Assembly (NCBI RefSeq): GCF_000725805.1
Contig: NZ_JOFT01000034.1
Coordinates: 62,001 to 126,000 of the forward strand
DNA from: Streptomyces xanthophaeus
GTDB taxonomy: Bacteria > Actinomycetota > Actinomycetes > Streptomycetales > Streptomycetaceae
Length of the DNA stretch: 64,000 nucleotides
Reading direction: 5' to 3'
Below are positions 42,069 through 50,642 of this stretch, piece after piece. The notes beneath the pieces were generated by a model. It was not told the origin of the DNA. It worked only from the letters and a program-made list of their open reading frames with translations, and searched no databases. The first letter of the stretch is position 1, and each line of letters opens with the position of its first letter. The translations under genes and the position numbers were made by a program.

Positions 42069-42959
42069 ATGGTCGACATTCCGGACGGGCTGGTCCAGGC
42101 GCAGATCAGGTACAACGGCGACGCGGGACGGGAGTTCATCGCGGCGTTGCCGGGGCGGGCGCAGGAGTTCCTGGAGCGGTGGGAGCTACGGACCACCGGG
42201 CCCGGGATGCACGGGGTGACGGCCCTGGTGCTGCCGGTGCAGCGGGCCGACGGCGCCGCGGCCGCGCTGAAGCTCCAGCTCCTGGACGAGGAGAGCGCGG
42301 GGGAGCCGGTCGCGCTGCGCGCCTGGGCCGGGGACGGCTCCGTACGGCTGCTGGAGCACGACCAGGACACGGGCACGCTGCTGCTGGAGCGCCTCGACGA
42401 GCGGCGTCACCTGTCGGCGCTGGCGGAGCGGGACTCCCGGGCGGCGGTGCAGGTGCTCGCGGAACTGCTGGCCCGGCTGACGGCGGTACCGGCCCCGGCC
42501 GGGCTGCGCGGGCTCGGGGACGTGGCCGCCGGGATGCTGGACGAGGTCCCGCAGGCGCTGGAGCAGCTGGCCGACGTACGGGCGCGGCGGCTGCTGCGGG
42601 ACTGCGCGGCGGCGGTGGCGGAGGTGGCGGTGGAGCCGGGGGACCGGCTGCTGCACTGGGACCTGCACTACGACAACGTCCTCGCGGGCGGCCGGGAACC
42701 GTGGCTGGCGATCGACCCGAAGCCGCTGTCCGGGGACCCCGGCTTCGACCTGCTGCCAGCGATCAACAACAACTTCCGTGCGGACGAGGTGCGGTGGCGG
42801 TTCGACCTGCTGACGGAGGTCGCGGGGCTGGACCGCGGGCGGGCGCGGGCGTGGACGCTGGCGCGGGTGCTGCAGAACTGCCTGTGGGACGTGGAGGACG
42901 GGGAGGACGAGATGCAGGAGGAACAGCTCCTGGTGGCGGAGCTGTTGCTCGGGCGGTGA
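42069..42959 (+). CDS. Aminoglycoside/hydroxyurea antibiotic kinase-like protein
   Basis: The 296-residue protein has the APH catalytic loop as LLHWDLHYDNVLAG (Asp and Asn of the Brenner motif) near residue 200 and the metal-binding loop IDPKPLSGDPGFDLLP. These segments and the overall length match the APH(6)/streptomycin 6-kinase family (antibiotic resistance kinases). Many Streptomyces members have unknown small-molecule substrates, so resistance should not be assumed. It has its own leaderless promoter. Confidence 0.85.
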   Translation: MVDIPDGLVQAQIRYNGDAGREFIAALPGRAQEFLERWELRTTGPGMHGVTALVLPVQRADGAAAALKLQLLDEESAGEPVALRAWAGDGSVRLLEHDQDTGTLLLERLDERRHLSALAERDSRAAVQVLAELLARLTAVPAPAGLRGLGDVAAGMLDEVPQALEQLADVRARRLLRDCAAAVAEVAVEPGDRLLHWDLHYDNVLAGGREPWLAIDPKPLSGDPGFDLLPAINNNFRADEVRWRFDLLTEVAGLDRGRARAWTLARVLQNCLWDVEDGEDEMQEEQLLVAELLLGR

Positions 42960-43024
42960 GCGGCCGCCGCGGGCCGCTGCCGTGGGTGGCCGGCCGGCCC
43001 GGCAGGGGCCCGGACGGGAGCGCC

Positions 43025-43030
43025 TAGGCT
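43025..43030 (+). promoter_or_regulatory. -10 box (TAGGCT) for leaderless GNAT gene
   Basis: TAGGCT ends six bases before the ATG at 43037. Confidence 0.5.
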
Positions 43031-43036
43031 GCGGGC

Positions 43037-43516
43037 ATGATCCGTAGCGCACGCGTCACCGACGTCCCCGCCCTGCTCGCCATGATCCGCGAACTCGCTG
43101 AGTACGAGAAGTCGTTGCACGAGGTCCGCACCACCGAGGAGCAGCTGCGCGAGGCGCTGTTCGGGGCGCGGCCCGCGGCGTTCTCGCACGTCGCGGAGAC
43201 GGCGGACGGCGAGGTCGTCGGCTTCTCGATCTGGTTCCTGAACTTCTCGACGTGGCGCGGGGTGCACGGCATCTACCTGGAGGACCTGTACGTACGCCCG
43301 GGCGTGCGCGGCGGCGGGTACGGGAAGGCCCTGCTGGCGGAGCTGGCGCGGACCTGCGTGGAGCGCGGGTACGACCGGCTGGAGTGGTCGGTCCTCGACT
43401 GGAACACCCCGGCCGTCGACTTCTACCGGTCGGTCGGCGCGGTGCCGATGGACGAGTGGACGGTGAACCGCCTGACGGACGACGCGCTGCGCAGGCTGGG
43501 CGGCGGGGCCGAGTAG
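43037..43516 (+). CDS. GNAT acetyltransferase, diamine acetyltransferase-like
   Basis: The 159-residue single-domain enzyme shows RSARVTDVPALLAMIRELAEYE at the start and the acetyl-CoA loop in EDLYVRPGVRGGGYGKALLAEL (Q/RxxGxG/A form RGGGYG). DWNTPAVDFYRSVGA near the end is typical of the spermidine/spermine acetyltransferase group. An amine substrate is likely by family. The neighbouring FAD amine oxidase is three genes away, so a shared pathway is only speculation. Confidence 0.85.
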   Translation: MIRSARVTDVPALLAMIRELAEYEKSLHEVRTTEEQLREALFGARPAAFSHVAETADGEVVGFSIWFLNFSTWRGVHGIYLEDLYVRPGVRGGGYGKALLAELARTCVERGYDRLEWSVLDWNTPAVDFYRSVGAVPMDEWTVNRLTDDALRRLGGGAE

Positions 43517-43595
43517 CCGGGGCGGCCCGCCCGGTGCCGGGCGACGGGCGCCGTTCGTCCGTGGCGCTGTCGGTGGTGTGCGCCAGGATGGGGCG

Positions 43596-44276
43596 ATGGC
43601 GACGGTACGAAAAGGACAGCAGCAGACGGTGAAGGCGGCGCGGCGGCCGGAGGTACGGCTTCCGGAGCTCACGGCGTGGGAGGGCGGCGAGCTGGAGCCC
43701 GACGGGGACTACGACGGGCTGGAGTTCGCGGACCTGGACTGGGCCGGGCAGGAGGGCGTCGGGGCCCGGTTCATGGACTGCGCGGTGCGGCGCTGCGCGC
43801 TGGACGAGGCGGGGCTGGCGAAGGCGCGGATCATGGACTCGGTGCTGGAGGGGGTCCGCGGGGTGGGGACGGACCTGTCCGGGGCCTCGCTGCGGGACGT
43901 GGAGGTCCTGGACGCCCGGCTGGGCGGCGTACAGCTGCACGGGGCCGTGCTGGAGCGGGTGGTGGTGCGCGGGGGCAAGATCGACTACCTGAACCTGCGG
44001 AAGGCGCGGCTCAAGGACGTGGTCTTCGAGGGGTGCGTGCTGGTGGAGCCGGACTTCGCGGGGGCGGTGCTGGAGCGGGTGGAGTTCCGGGACTGCGGGC
44101 TGCGCGGGGTGGACTTCAGCGGGGTCCGGATGGCGGACGTGGATCTGCGGGGGGTCTCGGTGCTGGAGATCACGCGAGGGGTGGAGGCACTGGCCGGGGC
44201 GGTGATCAGCCCGGGCCAGCTGTTCGAGCTGGCTCCGGCGCTGGCCGCGCAGCTGGGGGTGCGGGTGGTTCCGTAG
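43596..44276 (+). CDS. Pentapeptide-repeat protein
   Basis: From the ATG at 43596 the protein has 226 residues. After about 40 residues the sequence falls into A(D/N)LxX-like five-residue units, for example LEFADLDWAG, GTDLSGASLRDVEV and GVDFSGVRMADVDLRGVSV, that should build a right-handed quadrilateral beta-helix. Some such proteins mimic DNA and protect gyrase; most have no known role. No signal peptide is present. An upstream GTG at 43578 is possible. Confidence 0.85.
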   Translation: MATVRKGQQQTVKAARRPEVRLPELTAWEGGELEPDGDYDGLEFADLDWAGQEGVGARFMDCAVRRCALDEAGLAKARIMDSVLEGVRGVGTDLSGASLRDVEVLDARLGGVQLHGAVLERVVVRGGKIDYLNLRKARLKDVVFEGCVLVEPDFAGAVLERVEFRDCGLRGVDFSGVRMADVDLRGVSVLEITRGVEALAGAVISPGQLFELAPALAAQLGVRVVP

Positions 44277-44488
44277 CCTCAGCGCCGATGCCGGGGGCTG
44301 CCCCGGACCCCGCCGGGCGCTGCCCGGACCCGTGCCTCGCATGCCGACGGGGCCGGGGGAACGGGGCCGGGCGGAGGCCGGCGGCTGCGGCGAATGGCTG
44401 AGCATTCGGCTGCCTGGACGGGCAGTCCTCGGGCGAGGTGCCTAACGTCGCAGGCAGATACATCGGTGCACGAGCCTGTGGAGGTGTC

Positions 44489-45517
44489 ATGTCCGATCGG
44501 GGCCGCCGCCTGGCGGGCGCCTGCGCCAGTACGGTCGCCGTCGGCCTGCTCCTCCTGGGGGGCGTCCTCGGCACACCGGCGCCGCGGGAAGGGTCCGGGG
44601 GCAGCGCAGGGACCGAGGCCGGCGAGTCCGGTGAGGCCGCCGTGGGCGCCTACCTCCACTACGGCTCGCCCGGCGTCGAGCGGATGCAGGAGCTCTCGCG
44701 CTGGCTCGGCGGTACCGAGCTGCGCGCCGGGCACACCTATCTGCCCGGCGACACCTGGTCGAACATCGAGGGGGCGCCCGCTTCCCTGCGCACCTGGGCA
44801 CGGTGGCGCAACGAGAGGGCCGACCGGCTGTTCGTGCTGAACGTGCCCATGCAGGAGCGCAACGAGGCAGGTGTCCCCGACAGCCGGGTCGCAGAGCTGA
44901 TCCGCTCCGGCGCACGGGGGGCGAACGACCACCACTTCCGGCAGCTGGCCAGGCGTCTGGTCGACCTCGGGGTGCCGGACACGGTGATCGTGCTCGGCTG
45001 GGAGATGAACGGCTTCAACTACACCCACCGCTGTCGCCCCGACCCCGAGAACTGGAAGAGGTACTGGCGGCGCATCGTGGCCGCCATGCGTGCGGTGGAG
45101 GGGCAGCGGTTCCGTTTCGACTACGCCCCCAACCGCGGGGGCGACGCGATCGCCTGGACCCGCTGCTATCCCGGCGACGACGTGGTCGACATCGTCGGGA
45201 TGGACTCCTACGACCAGGAGCCCGGCGCCACCTTCGACGAGCAGGTCACCCAGCCCTACGGACTCCAGCAGCAGGTCGACTTCGCGAAGGCGCACGGCAA
45301 GCGGATCTCCTACCCCGAATGGGGGCTGTTCCGGCACGGCGACAATCCCGAGTACGTGCGGCGCATGCTGGCCTGGTTCGCCGAGCACGAGCCGCTCTAC
45401 CACAGCATCACCGACTACTGCCCGCACGGCGTGTGGCAGTGCGGACAGAACCCGCGCTCCGCGCAGGCCTTCCGGGAGCTGCTGTCCGCCGGTCCGGGCG
45501 GCGAACCGCGGGCCTGA
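44489..45517 (+). CDS. Secreted GH26-like glycoside hydrolase (beta-mannanase-like)
   Basis: From the ATG at 44489 with GGAGG upstream the precursor has 342 residues. A signal peptide (RRLAGACASTVAVGLLLLGGVLG) and a Gly/Ser-rich linker precede a (beta/alpha)8 domain. The acid/base Glu172 stands in VLGWEMNGFNYTH and the presumed nucleophile Glu277 in ISYPEWGLF, the spacing of family GH26. FDYAPNRGGDAIAWTRCYPGDD lies between. GH26 enzymes cut beta-1,4-mannan or related glycans. The exact polymer is not known. Confidence 0.83.
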   Translation: MSDRGRRLAGACASTVAVGLLLLGGVLGTPAPREGSGGSAGTEAGESGEAAVGAYLHYGSPGVERMQELSRWLGGTELRAGHTYLPGDTWSNIEGAPASLRTWARWRNERADRLFVLNVPMQERNEAGVPDSRVAELIRSGARGANDHHFRQLARRLVDLGVPDTVIVLGWEMNGFNYTHRCRPDPENWKRYWRRIVAAMRAVEGQRFRFDYAPNRGGDAIAWTRCYPGDDVVDIVGMDSYDQEPGATFDEQVTQPYGLQQQVDFAKAHGKRISYPEWGLFRHGDNPEYVRRMLAWFAEHEPLYHSITDYCPHGVWQCGQNPRSAQAFRELLSAGPGGEPRA

Positions 45518-45523
45518 GGCGGT

Positions 45524-46027
45524 CTACGCCGGGACGCGGGGGAAACGGGCCTGCAGGGTCCAGATGGCCGGGTTGTCCGCCAGGCCGTCATGCATGTCGA
45601 TCAGGTCCGCGATGAGGTCGTGCAGGAAGTCGCGGGCCTCGCGGCGCAGCAGGCGGTGGCTGAAGGTCAGCGGGTCCTCCTCGGCCGGCATCCAGTCGGC
45701 CTCGACGTCGACCCAGCCGAAGCGGCGTTCGAAGAGCATCCGGTCCGTGGACTCGGTGAAGTCGAGCTCGGCGTACTGGCGGTTGGAGGAGCGGCTGCCG
45801 CGGGGGTCCTGGTCGAGCTGCTCGACGATGTCGCACAGCGCCCAGGCGAAGTCCAGTACGGGCACCCATCCCCAGGCTGTGGACACTTCCCGGTCCGCGT
45901 TGGTGTCGGCGAGGTACACGTCCCCGCAGAACAGGTCGTGCCGCAGGGTGTGGACGTCCGCGGAGCGGTAGTCGGTCTGCGGGGGGTCGGGGAAGCGCCG
46001 GGAGAGGGAGTAGCCGATGTCGAGCAC
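45524..46027 (-). CDS. Conserved hypothetical protein (167 aa)
   Basis: This acidic, soluble protein has recurring Trp and Asp-rich stretches (LFCGDVYLADTNADREV, WGWVPVLDFAWALCDIV, ERRFGWVDVEADWMPAEEDPL, RREARDFLHDLIADLIDMH). I do not recognise a named domain. Good third-position GC and a short intergenic region with the GH26 gene (convergent, stops 6 bp apart) support it. It could be an immunity or toxin-neutralising protein by composition, but no evidence exists. Confidence 0.65.
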   Translation of the reverse strand: MLDIGYSLSRRFPDPPQTDYRSADVHTLRHDLFCGDVYLADTNADREVSTAWGWVPVLDFAWALCDIVEQLDQDPRGSRSSNRQYAELDFTESTDRMLFERRFGWVDVEADWMPAEEDPLTFSHRLLRREARDFLHDLIADLIDMHDGLADNPAIWTLQARFPRVPA

Positions 46028-46174
46028 GTACCCGATGGTGTCACGGCCGGGCGGGGTCCGGCGCGGGTGCCCTGCGGGCGGCCCGGCCGACGGCTTCGGG
46101 GCGGGGCCCCCCGCCTCCCGGCGGGGTCCGCGGCTCCGGGGCGGGCCCGTGGCTTCAGGGCAGTGACCGTCGTC

Positions 46175-46795
46175 TCACGGCAGGAGGCGTTGTTCCTTGG
46201 CCACCGAGACCGCGCCCGCGCGGGTGTCGACCCCGAGCTTGTCGTAGATGCGGCCCAGGTGGGTCTTGACCGTGGCCTCGCTGATGAACAGGGCGCGGGC
46301 GATGTCCCGGTTGCCGAGGCCGCGGGCCAGCTGGCCGAGGATGTCCAGCTCGCGGTCGGTGAGGGTGGGGCGGGTGCCGCGCATGTGGGCCATGACGCGG
46401 CTGGCCACCGGCGCGGACAGGGTCGTGCGGCCCTGGGCCGCCGAGTGGATGGCGGCGAACAGCTCCTCCGGGCGCTCCGCCTTCAGGAGGTAACCCGTCG
46501 CGCCCGCGCCGATCGCCCGGGTGATGTCCGCGTCCGTGTCGTACGTGGTGAGGACCAGGACGTGCGGCGGGTCCGCCAGGGCCGTGATGCGGCGGGTGGC
46601 CTCGACGCCGTCGATGCCCTCGCCCAGCTGAAGGTCCATCAGGACCACGTCGGGGCGCAGCTTGGCCGCCAGCGCGACGGCCTCCTCGCCGCTGCCGGCC
46701 TCGCCGAGGACCTCGATGTCGGGCTCGCTGCCGAGCAGGGCCAGCAGGCCCGCCCGGACCACCACGTGGTCGTCGCACAGGAGGATCGTCGTCAT
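46175..46795 (-). CDS. senR: NarL-type response regulator, SenR-like
   Basis: The 206-residue regulator has a receiver domain (ILLCDDHVVVRAGLLALLG, phospho-acceptor in VVLMDLQLGEG, LLKAERPEEL) and a C-terminal LuxR/NarL HTH (LTDRELDILGQLARGLGNRDIARALFISEATVKTHL in outline). The start overlaps the stop of the kinase gene as ATGA. In S. reticuli the SenS-SenR pair senses haem and redox stress together with the extracellular protein HbpS, whose homologue is encoded divergently here. The names rest on that arrangement and on domain class. Confidence 0.78.
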   Translation of the reverse strand: MTTILLCDDHVVVRAGLLALLGSEPDIEVLGEAGSGEEAVALAAKLRPDVVLMDLQLGEGIDGVEATRRITALADPPHVLVLTTYDTDADITRAIGAGATGYLLKAERPEELFAAIHSAAQGRTTLSAPVASRVMAHMRGTRPTLTDRELDILGQLARGLGNRDIARALFISEATVKTHLGRIYDKLGVDTRAGAVSVAKEQRLLP

Positions 46796-47985
46796 GGGGC
46801 CTGCTCCAGGGGGATGGCCGCGGAGAGGACGGTGCCCTCGCCCGGCGTGGATTCGATCGTCAGGGTGCCGCCCAGCTGGCGGACGCGGGCGCGCATCGCC
46901 GGGAGGCCGTGGCCGCGCTGCGCGGCGGCGGCGCGGGGTTCGGCGAAGCCGTGGCCGTCGTCGGCGACGTCCAGGACCACCTGGTCGCCGAGGAAGCTCA
47001 GGGTGAGCGCGGCCGTCCGGGCGCCGGAGTGCTCGCGTACGTTCGCCAGTGCGCCCTGGGCTATGCGCAGCAGGGCCGACTGCACCCGGTCGGGGAGCGG
47101 GGCCGGGGTGCCTTCGAGGTGGAAGCGGACCGTGATGTCCGGGCCCGCGTCCAGGGCGCGCAGGGCCTCGGCGAGACCGGCTCCGCCGGCGAGTTCGGCC
47201 GGGGCCAGGTCGTGGACGAGCCTGCGCGCCTCGGCGAGGCCGCGGGCGGCGATGCCGGTGGCGGTGCGGACGTGGGCGCGGGCGGTGCCGGGGTCGGAGT
47301 CCCAGGTGCGGTCGGCGGCCTGGAGCAGCATCTGCTGGCTGGACAGGTTCTGCGCGAGGGTGTCGTGGATCTCCATGGACAGCCGCTGCCGTTCGGCGAG
47401 GGTGCCTTCACGGCGTTCGGTGGCGGCCAGTTCCCTGCGGGTGCGGATCAGGTCGTCGATCAGCGCGCGCTGGGCCTGTGCCTGGCGCTCCATGTGCACG
47501 AAGACGGCGGTGGCGAGGGCCGCGACGGCGGGCGGGGCCAGCAGGAGGTTGGGGTCGAAGGCGGTGGCGAGCTGGAGCTGGGCGATCACGACGAACACGG
47601 TCAGCAGGGCGACGAGGACGATCGCGGCGCGCGGGGGGAGCGTGCGCAGGGCGGTGAAGAACAGTGGTACGGCGCACCAGGCGAAGCTCGGCGCGAGGAC
47701 GACGAGGACCACCCAGGTGGCGACGACCAGGCCGAGCCAGACGAGGCGGCCGGCCGGCTGCCGTTCCGCTCGCGCGGAGGTCTGGGCCGAGGCGCCGACG
47801 GCGGGGCCGAGGACGTAGAGCAGGGCCAGGGCGATGCTGAGGGCGATGACCCAGGGGGTGCGGGGTTCGCCGGGGTGCCGGAGCAGGAAGCGGGCCACCG
47901 AGGCGCCGAGGAGCAGGAAGAACGCGGCGTGCATGACGGTGGCCAGGGTGCGGGTGTCGGGGTCGGCCGGCGGGCGGTGCCTCAC
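46792..47985 (-). CDS. senS: Membrane sensor histidine kinase, SenS-like
   Basis: From the GTG at 47985 (AGGAG six bases upstream) the kinase has 397 residues. Five hydrophobic segments lie in residues 15-165, the topology reported for SenS. The HisKA_3 domain has His207 in RLSMEIHDTLAQNLSSQQ and the ATPase domain has ALANVREHS and DVADDGHGFAEP. In S. reticuli SenS is controlled by external HbpS, which binds haem and iron. A longer in-frame start is possible but lacks a ribosome-binding site. Confidence 0.8.
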   Translation of the reverse strand: MRHRPPADPDTRTLATVMHAAFFLLLGASVARFLLRHPGEPRTPWVIALSIALALLYVLGPAVGASAQTSARAERQPAGRLVWLGLVVATWVVLVVLAPSFAWCAVPLFFTALRTLPPRAAIVLVALLTVFVVIAQLQLATAFDPNLLLAPPAVAALATAVFVHMERQAQAQRALIDDLIRTRRELAATERREGTLAERQRLSMEIHDTLAQNLSSQQMLLQAADRTWDSDPGTARAHVRTATGIAARGLAEARRLVHDLAPAELAGGAGLAEALRALDAGPDITVRFHLEGTPAPLPDRVQSALLRIAQGALANVREHSGARTAALTLSFLGDQVVLDVADDGHGFAEPRAAAAQRGHGLPAMRARVRQLGGTLTIESTPGEGTVLSAAIPLEQAP

Positions 47986-48629
47986 GGGGTGCTCCTGGCT
48001 CCTTGGGTCGGGTAGGTCCATCCTTGCGCTTGCCGTGTCCCTGCGGGGCTTGGCGGTGTCCTGGTGCGTCTGCCGCGCCGCTGCACGGGGCTCCGCCCCG
48101 GACCCCGCGCCTCAATCTCCCCCAGACTCCGTCCGGGGGGACCCCCGGGCGGGGCTGGATTTTGCCCGGGCTGGGCGTTGGATGTGCTGGCTGTTGCGGT
48201 GCTTGGCGGGGTTCGGGGGTGTGGGGCGGGGTCCCTCCGGAGTGTCTCCTCGGCTCGCGCACTGAGCCCCAGCTGCGAAAGCTTGCCCCGGTTGCGCGCT
48301 CGTCCTGCGGGGACCCTCCTGCGCGCCCCCACCCCACACGCCCGGGCCCTGGAAGCACAGCCTGGTCTCCTTGGCGGAGCCGTGGCGGAAACCCCAGCCC
48401 CGGCTCGGCCACGCGCGCAGGCCACGCCAGGGCCGGGGATCACACTGCCGAGCCCCGCAGGGACACCGCATCGGCCGATCGGATGACATCCGGGTCAGCC
48501 GGTGCGGTGGGCGGGGCGAGCCGGTACGGGGACGGGGTGGCGGGGGGTTCGGGCCCAGGCTTGGAGCAGTGGACGAGCCGGGCCGCCCGGTCCGAGGCCG
48601 TCGCCGTTTCGCCGTTCTCAGGAGCAGAG
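47986..48629. other. 644-bp senS-hbpS divergent gap
   Basis: Most of the left half is the hairpin-rich repeat element at 48036-48345. The right 250 bp, up to the GGAG box before hbpS at 48630, should contain the hbpS promoter and possible SenR sites. No gene is called. Confidence 0.6.
48036..48345 (+). repeat. Dispersed intergenic repeat, copy A
   Basis: The segment includes the hairpin ACGGGGCTCCGCCCCGGACC at about 48086, the pair CCGTCCGGGGGGACCCCCGG, CTCCTCGGCTCGCGCACTGA at 48247-48266 and GCGCGCTCGTCCTGCGGGGA near 48294. The same blocks occur in the same order, inverted, at 62392-62720. Confidence 0.8.
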
Positions 48630-49193
48630 ATGAACACCCGTACCCGCGTCCTCACCGGTACCGCCCTCGCCGTCGCCCTGGGCGCCGGGACCTTCGGCGC
48701 GGTCAGCGCCAGCGCCAGCGCCGCCCCCGCGGCCGACGCCGCCCCGGCCGCCGTCACCGCGAAGAAGGACGAGGCGAAGGACACGAACTTCACCACGACC
48801 ACCCACCTCACCGTCGACGCCGCCACCCGCGCCGCCCAGGCTGCGCTGAAGGCCGCCGAGAAGGAGAACCAGAAGGTGACGGTCGCGGTCGTGGACCGCA
48901 ACGGCAACACCATCGTCACCCTGCGCGGCGACGGCGCGGGCCCGCAGTCCTACGAGTCGGCGGAGCGCAAGGCCTTCACGGCCGTGTCCTGGAACGCCCC
49001 GACTTCGGTGCTCGTGGGCCGCCTCGCCCAGACCCCGAACCTGAAGGACATCCCCGGCACGCTCTTCCTCGGCGGCGGCACCCCGGTGCAGGTCGAGGGT
49101 GCCCCGGTCGCCGGCATCGGCGTGGCGGGCGCCCCGAGCGGCGACCTGGACGAGAAGTTCGCCAAGGCCGGTGTCGACGCGCTCGGCAAGTAA
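48630..49193 (+). CDS. hbpS: Secreted haem-binding GlcG-family protein, HbpS-like
   Basis: The 187-residue precursor starts with a Tat/Sec-type signal (MNTRTRVLTGTALAVALGAG) that ends at an ASAAPA cleavage region. The mature part is a GlcG/HbpS fold: LTVDAATRAAQAALKAAEKE, VTVAVVDRNGNTIVTLRGD, SAERKAFTAVSWN and a glycine-rich end (GGGTPVQVEGAPVAGIGVAGAPSGDLD in outline). HbpS assembles outside the cell, binds haem and signals to SenS. The divergent senS-senR genes make this a coherent sensing module. GGAG is found upstream of the ATG. Confidence 0.85.
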   Translation: MNTRTRVLTGTALAVALGAGTFGAVSASASAAPAADAAPAAVTAKKDEAKDTNFTTTTHLTVDAATRAAQAALKAAEKENQKVTVAVVDRNGNTIVTLRGDGAGPQSYESAERKAFTAVSWNAPTSVLVGRLAQTPNLKDIPGTLFLGGGTPVQVEGAPVAGIGVAGAPSGDLDEKFAKAGVDALGK

Positions 49194-49212
49194 CACCCGG
49201 GTGCGGCCCGCT

Positions 49213-49218
49213 TAGGAT
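49213..49218 (+). promoter_or_regulatory. -10 box (TAGGAT) for leaderless M1 peptidase gene
   Basis: TAGGAT ends seven bases before the GTG at 49226, with only 32 bp after the hbpS stop. Confidence 0.5.
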
Positions 49219-49225
49219 CGGGCGT

Positions 49226-50641
49226 GTGGAACCACGCGCCCGATCCCGCTCCGCCGTCACTGCCGCCGCCGCCCTGCTCGCCCTCACCGCGGCGTGTACG
49301 GGCGGCACCGTGCAGGGGCGGCCGGGGGCGTCGGGGCTGCGCGACCCCTACTTCCCCAAGGCGGGCAACGGCGGCTACCAGGTCGAGCACTACGACCTGG
49401 ACCTCGACTACGACCCCGCCGACGGGCAGTTGGACGGTACGGCCGTCATCACCGCCCGGGCGGAGCAGGGCCTCAGTTCCTTCAACCTCGACCTCGCGGG
49501 CCTGCGCGTGGAGGCCGTACGGGTGCAGGGCGCCGCGGCCCGGTACAACCGGACCGGCAACGAGCTGACCGTGCGTCCGGCCGAGGACCTCAAGAAGGGC
49601 GAGGTCTTCCGTACGGAGATCGACTACGGCGGCAGGCCCAAGTCCCTCGCGGACCCGGACGGTTCCGAGGAGGGCTGGATCCGCACCGAGGACGGCGCGG
49701 TCGGCGTCGGCGAGCCCGTCGGCTCGATGACCTGGTTCCCCGGCAACCACCATCCCAGCGACAAGGCCACCTACGACATCACCCTCACCGTCCCGCAGGG
49801 CTACGAGGCCGTGTCGAACGGCGAGTTGCGCTCCCGCACCGCCACGGACGACGGCCGGACCGAGTTCGCCTGGCACAGCCCGGAGCCGATGGCCAGCTAC
49901 CTGGCCACCGCCGCGGTCGGCAAGTTCAAGGTGACGACGGGCCGGACCGCGTCCGGAGTCGCCGTCTACAACGCGGTGGAGCCCGCGGAGGCCGCCGCGA
50001 GCGCGGGGCCGCTCGCGCGGCTGCCGGAGATGGTGGAGTGGGGCAGCTCCCGCTTCGGCCCGTACCCCTTCGGCACGGCGGGCGCGGTCGTGCTGCCCGA
50101 AGCCACCCTGGCCTACGCGCTGGAGACGCAGACCAAGCCGGTCTACTCCGGCGCTCCCGGGAGCGAGGAGCTCGTCCTGCACGAGCTGGCCCACCAGTGG
50201 TTCGGCAATTCGGTGTCGCCGAAGTCCTGGAAGGACATGTGGCTCAACGAGGGCTTCGCGACCTACGCCGAATGGCTGTGGTCCGAGGACCACGGCGGTA
50301 CCACCGCGCAGGCCCGCTTCGAGGCCTTCCTGGCCGGTGACACGGAGGTGGACGAGGAGGCCGGTTCCGACTGGGCCGCCTTCCCGCCGGCCGCCCCGCC
50401 CGGGCCCGAGGACATCTCGGGGGCGCCCGTGTACTACCGGGGCGCGATGGCCCTGCACCGCATCCGGCAGGTGGTCGGCGACGAGAAGTTCTTCGACCTG
50501 CTGCGCGGCTGGGCCGCCGACCACCGCCACGGGAACGCCGGCACCGCCGATTTCACCGCCTACGCGCAGGAGCGGACGGGCCACGACCTGAAGAAGGTCT
50601 GGGACGTGTGGCTGTACGGCAAGGGCCGTCCGCGCCCGTGA
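49226..50641 (+). CDS. M1-family metallopeptidase, lipoprotein
   Basis: From the GTG at 49226 the protein has 471 residues. A short basic start and a lipobox (ALTAAC, Cys about residue 24) place it outside the membrane. The N-terminal beta domain leads to the gluzincin core HELAHQWFGN near residue 320 with the second Glu in NEGFATYAEW. The C-terminal helical domain of large M1 aminopeptidases is reduced, so this is the short actinobacterial form. The GAMEN substrate motif is degenerate (LPEATLAYALE). Confidence 0.87.
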   Translation: MEPRARSRSAVTAAAALLALTAACTGGTVQGRPGASGLRDPYFPKAGNGGYQVEHYDLDLDYDPADGQLDGTAVITARAEQGLSSFNLDLAGLRVEAVRVQGAAARYNRTGNELTVRPAEDLKKGEVFRTEIDYGGRPKSLADPDGSEEGWIRTEDGAVGVGEPVGSMTWFPGNHHPSDKATYDITLTVPQGYEAVSNGELRSRTATDDGRTEFAWHSPEPMASYLATAAVGKFKVTTGRTASGVAVYNAVEPAEAAASAGPLARLPEMVEWGSSRFGPYPFGTAGAVVLPEATLAYALETQTKPVYSGAPGSEELVLHELAHQWFGNSVSPKSWKDMWLNEGFATYAEWLWSEDHGGTTAQARFEAFLAGDTEVDEEAGSDWAAFPPAAPPGPEDISGAPVYYRGAMALHRIRQVVGDEKFFDLLRGWAADHRHGNAGTADFTAYAQERTGHDLKKVWDVWLYGKGRPRP

Positions 50642-50642
50642 G

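Noticed and set aside
42069-42959. Clinical-type streptomycin resistance gene
   Set aside because: The kinase motifs fit the family, but many Streptomyces members act on other compounds and there is no resistance cluster or mobile context.
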